DNA of 8,139 nt from Lachnospiraceae bacterium (GTDB lineage Bacteria; Bacillota; Clostridia; Lachnospirales; Lachnospiraceae), in the NCBI GenBank assembly GCA_900770535.1, contig CAAHDV010000206.1:1-8139 (forward strand), given 5' to 3'. Positions 6,153 to 8,139 of this stretch are shown here, in pieces. How positions within the stretch are numbered: position 1 is the stretch's first letter; every line of letters begins with the position of its first letter. The notes beneath the pieces were generated by a model. That model was not told the DNA's origin. It worked only from the letters and a program-made list of their open reading frames with translations, and did no database searches. The translations under genes and the position numbers were made by a program.

Positions 6153-7979
6153 TTACCCACGATAACGATTCAGCGCCGCGAATACTTCCTGGATTCTCGG
6201 CTTCGCCAGTCCGCATGGCACATAGGAGCCCGTCAGGCCGTCCCAGCCTTTTGTCTCAATCCGTTTTTGCAATTCTGCCGCAATCTGCCGCAGAGTTTTC
6301 CGTCCGTCAGCCAGCTGTTCCAGGGCATGGCGGGTCAGATAAGCCAACGCGGATGTCTGCTCGGAATCCGCCAGCTGCTCTACATAGCGCAGATCCACGG
6401 TCTCCCGGTCGATGGAGAAGGAATCGCGTCCGAAGGTTTTCACTTTGCTGTGCTCCTGGGCATGATCGCCGCCCCGGCCGCCTCTGCCATGCTCCGGTCT
6501 TCCTTTCCCGGCTTTCCGGTCATCCGCACCTTCCGGCTTTCTGGCCCACGTTCCAGACATGACTCCGCCAGAACCACCACGTTCTGCCCTCTCTTCTCTG
6601 CGTCCTGCCGCTCTTCCTGCCGCATACGCCTCCGCAAACCCCGGAACTGCAAAGCCCGGTGCCTGCGTTCTCGGTGCCTGATGCTCCCTGCAAAGTGCCT
6701 TCACCCGCTCCGTGATCTCCACCGGTTTATAGCAATCCATCTGGATGATGTGGTCCGCGATATAGAAGAACGCTCCGGAGCTTCCCGCTACCAGAATCGT
6801 GGACACGCCTGCTTTCTCATACAGATCCCGCGCCCGCTCCAGAAACGGCGTGATGGGCTCTTTCTCCCGGCTGATAACCTGCTGCATGAAATCATCCCGC
6901 ACCATAAAGTTGGTAGCGGAGGTATCCTCATCAATCAGAAACAGCCTGCTTCCTGCTTCAATGCCTTCCACCACGCCTGCCGCCTGGGAAGTGCTGCCGC
7001 TGGCATCCGGCGTGGAAAAATTTTTCGTGTCCTTGCCATTTGGCAGGTCATTGATAAACAGGGAAATATCGGTATTGCGGATGGAACGACCCTCCTCTGC
7101 CCGCAGCTTCACCGCGGTCTCATCTGCCAGAACAAACTCTCGTCCATCTCCCGCAATATGGTCATACACGCCCATCTGCAAAGCGGAAAGCAGCGTGGAT
7201 TTTCCATGATAGCCGCCACCCACGATCAGCGTGATGCCAGCAAAAACTGCCATGCCGCGGATCTCTCCGTGATGCGGCAGGACAAAGGATGCTTCCATCG
7301 TCTTCGGGGAAACAAAGGGAATGCTGTCCTTCATGGGCTGGTCCGAAACGCCGCTTTTTCTCGGCAGAATGGAGCCGTTTGCCACAAAGGCCACCACATT
7401 TCGCTCCCGCATCTGACGGCGCAGCTCCGTCTGGTCTTCTGCCAGCCATACCGCCGCCTGCAGCGATTTCCGGTCCAGATTTTTGGCAAAAAAGCTCTTC
7501 TCCGCCGCCTTCGGCAGAAAATCAAACAGAATCTTCTCCAGTCCGCCTGCGTCAATGGTTCTTCCGAAAGCCGGAAAGCCCACATGAAAACGCACGGTAA
7601 TGGTATCCCGGCCGATCTCACAGGCGCTGCGCTCCAGAACCTCCTGCCCGCAGCGGCTGATGGAGATCAGGCCGCTCTTGCCGGACCCCTTCGCCTGAAA
7701 GCTGAACCGCTCCGTCTGGGCAGAAAACAGTCTCGTCAGGTGGTCCTGCAGCGCAATCCGTTTACAATCCTGATCCCGCAGTTCTTCGGAAAATCCAGAC
7801 AGCTTCCAGGGAATTTCCAGATGAACGGAGGATGGGGAGGCGAACGGATCCCCCTGCACATGGTCAATCACCAGCACATAGGTTCCAAACTGATACGCCC
7901 CGGCCAGAGATTTGTAGGCCGGATAACTTTTATGGTCAATGGCGCGCAGCATTGTGCACAGTTCATTCGATGATTTCAT
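6153..7979 (-). CDS. ABC-class predicted ATPase (COG3044 / PF09818 type)
   Basis: Soluble P-loop ATPase of 608 residues in the ABC_ATPase family (family size about 560-570, from memory); biological role unknown. Seen: Walker A GGGYHGKST (254-262), the family's signature-like block DASGSTSQAAGVVEGIEAGS (325-344), Walker B RLFLIDEDTSATNFM (345-359) and a typical opening, then AYKSLAGAYQFGTYVLVIDH (21-40). The C-terminal part SIDRETVDLRYVEQLADSEQ (522-541) is also characteristic. No membrane segments or partner permease, so it is not a transporter subunit. Between about residues 432 and 515 lies a low-complexity linker rich in Gly, Arg, Ala and Glu (AAGRAAGRREER, GRGGRGG) that probably accounts for the extra length. 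Start ATG 7977-7979 is supported by GAGGAG (7988-7993) 8 bases upstream. It is followed after the stop by a 367-base gap before M32, with no terminator seen. The complementary strand is also open for 568 codons, a composition effect. Confidence 0.93.
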   Translation of the reverse strand: MKSSNELCTMLRAIDHKSYPAYKSLAGAYQFGTYVLVIDHVQGDPFASPSSVHLEIPWKLSGFSEELRDQDCKRIALQDHLTRLFSAQTERFSFQAKGSGKSGLISISRCGQEVLERSACEIGRDTITVRFHVGFPAFGRTIDAGGLEKILFDFLPKAAEKSFFAKNLDRKSLQAAVWLAEDQTELRRQMRERNVVAFVANGSILPRKSGVSDQPMKDSIPFVSPKTMEASFVLPHHGEIRGMAVFAGITLIVGGGYHGKSTLLSALQMGVYDHIAGDGREFVLADETAVKLRAEEGRSIRNTDISLFINDLPNGKDTKNFSTPDASGSTSQAAGVVEGIEAGSRLFLIDEDTSATNFMVRDDFMQQVISREKEPITPFLERARDLYEKAGVSTILVAGSSGAFFYIADHIIQMDCYKPVEITERVKALCREHQAPRTQAPGFAVPGFAEAYAAGRAAGRREERAERGGSGGVMSGTWARKPEGADDRKAGKGRPEHGRGGRGGDHAQEHSKVKTFGRDSFSIDRETVDLRYVEQLADSEQTSALAYLTRHALEQLADGRKTLRQIAAELQKRIETKGWDGLTGSYVPCGLAKPRIQEVFAALNRYRG

Positions 7980-8061
7980 GACAAAATCTCCTCATACACG
8001 TTTGGGGCTGTCGCACCATTGTCTCCAGAACGTTCCACATATCAGGTTGTACGCATCTCGA

Positions 8062-8112
8062 ACACGCATGTGCGAATGTGACGGATGAAATCCGACACAG
8101 GCGAACATGTGT
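8062..8112. repeat. 51-bp imperfect inverted repeat upstream of the ABC-class ATPase gene
   Basis: Nested arms pair across the centre: ACAC 8062-8065 with GTGT 8109-8112, ATGT 8068-8071 with ACAT 8105-8108, TGTG 8077-8080 with CACA 8096-8099, and CGGAT 8082-8086 with ATCCG 8090-8094 around a GAA loop. A two-base bulge and an internal loop interrupt the stem. It starts 82 bases before the ATPase ATG and 70 bases before its ribosome site, so it may be an mRNA leader hairpin, a protein-binding site or part of a dispersed intergenic repeat. No T-run follows on either strand. The rest of 7980-8139 shows only the ATPase ribosome site; no gene or clear promoter is supported. Confidence 0.4.
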
Positions 8113-8139
8113 AAGTGAGAGCAAGCGAACAACGATATG

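Noticed and set aside
6267..7973. Plus-strand open frame of 568 codons opposite the ABC-class ATPase
   Set aside because: It mirrors a real gene with clear Walker motifs; the translation has no recognisable domain and no ribosome site. Long antisense frames arise from codon bias.
8082..8094. CGGAT-GAA-ATCCG hairpin as an intrinsic terminator
   Set aside because: The stem is short and no T-run follows on either strand.
8010..8139. Minus-strand frames open to the window edge upstream of the ATPase
   Set aside because: Two or more frames are open by chance over 130-160 bases and none shows a recognisable protein end.

Overview
The window looks like a chromosomal piece from a gut-type clostridium, most likely family Lachnospiraceae (Firmicutes). 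This is inferred from protein character only: a clostridial Csp-like subtilase, an M32 carboxypeptidase, a COG3044-type ABC-class ATPase and a MepA-like MATE exporter. Shine-Dalgarno sequences are strong (AGGAG/GAGGAG) and base composition is moderate. No rRNA, tRNA, CRISPR array, complete insertion sequence or phage gene was seen.

Layout, read in the direction of transcription (all four intact genes are on the minus strand, so from high to low coordinates): (1) 7980-8139, a leader with a long imperfect inverted repeat; (2) 6153-7979, ABC-class predicted ATPase; (3) 5786-6152, a 367-base gap with what looks like a decayed or frameshifted small charged ORF whose 3' end overlaps the next start codon; (4) 4226-5785, M32 metallocarboxypeptidase; (5) about 3683-4229, a patchwork of three unrelated gene scraps: a flavin/NAD(P)H oxidoreductase piece (minus), a MATE transporter piece (plus) and the tail of a response-regulator receiver domain (minus); (6) 1820-3589, S8 serine peptidase with a complete catalytic set; (7) 365-1729, MATE efflux transporter with its own likely promoter; (8) 1-277, a DMT/EamA transporter broken by an internal frameshifting deletion and running off the window.

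The intact genes do not form an obvious pathway. Two are peptidases (M32, S8), one is a cation-coupled drug/metabolite exporter and one is an ATPase of unknown role. MATE and the EamA remnant may once have been an exporter pair: 87 bases separate them, and that gap holds an 18-bp palindrome and a second, 17-bp one that look like operators.

The most notable feature is decay and rearrangement: three separate places hold broken genes, and 3683-4229 is a mosaic of fragments in alternating orientation between two healthy genes. I did not find a convincing new multi-gene system. The best leads are the mosaic, the A7-tract small ORF upstream of M32, the paired palindromes, and the Gly/Arg-rich insert in the ATPase.
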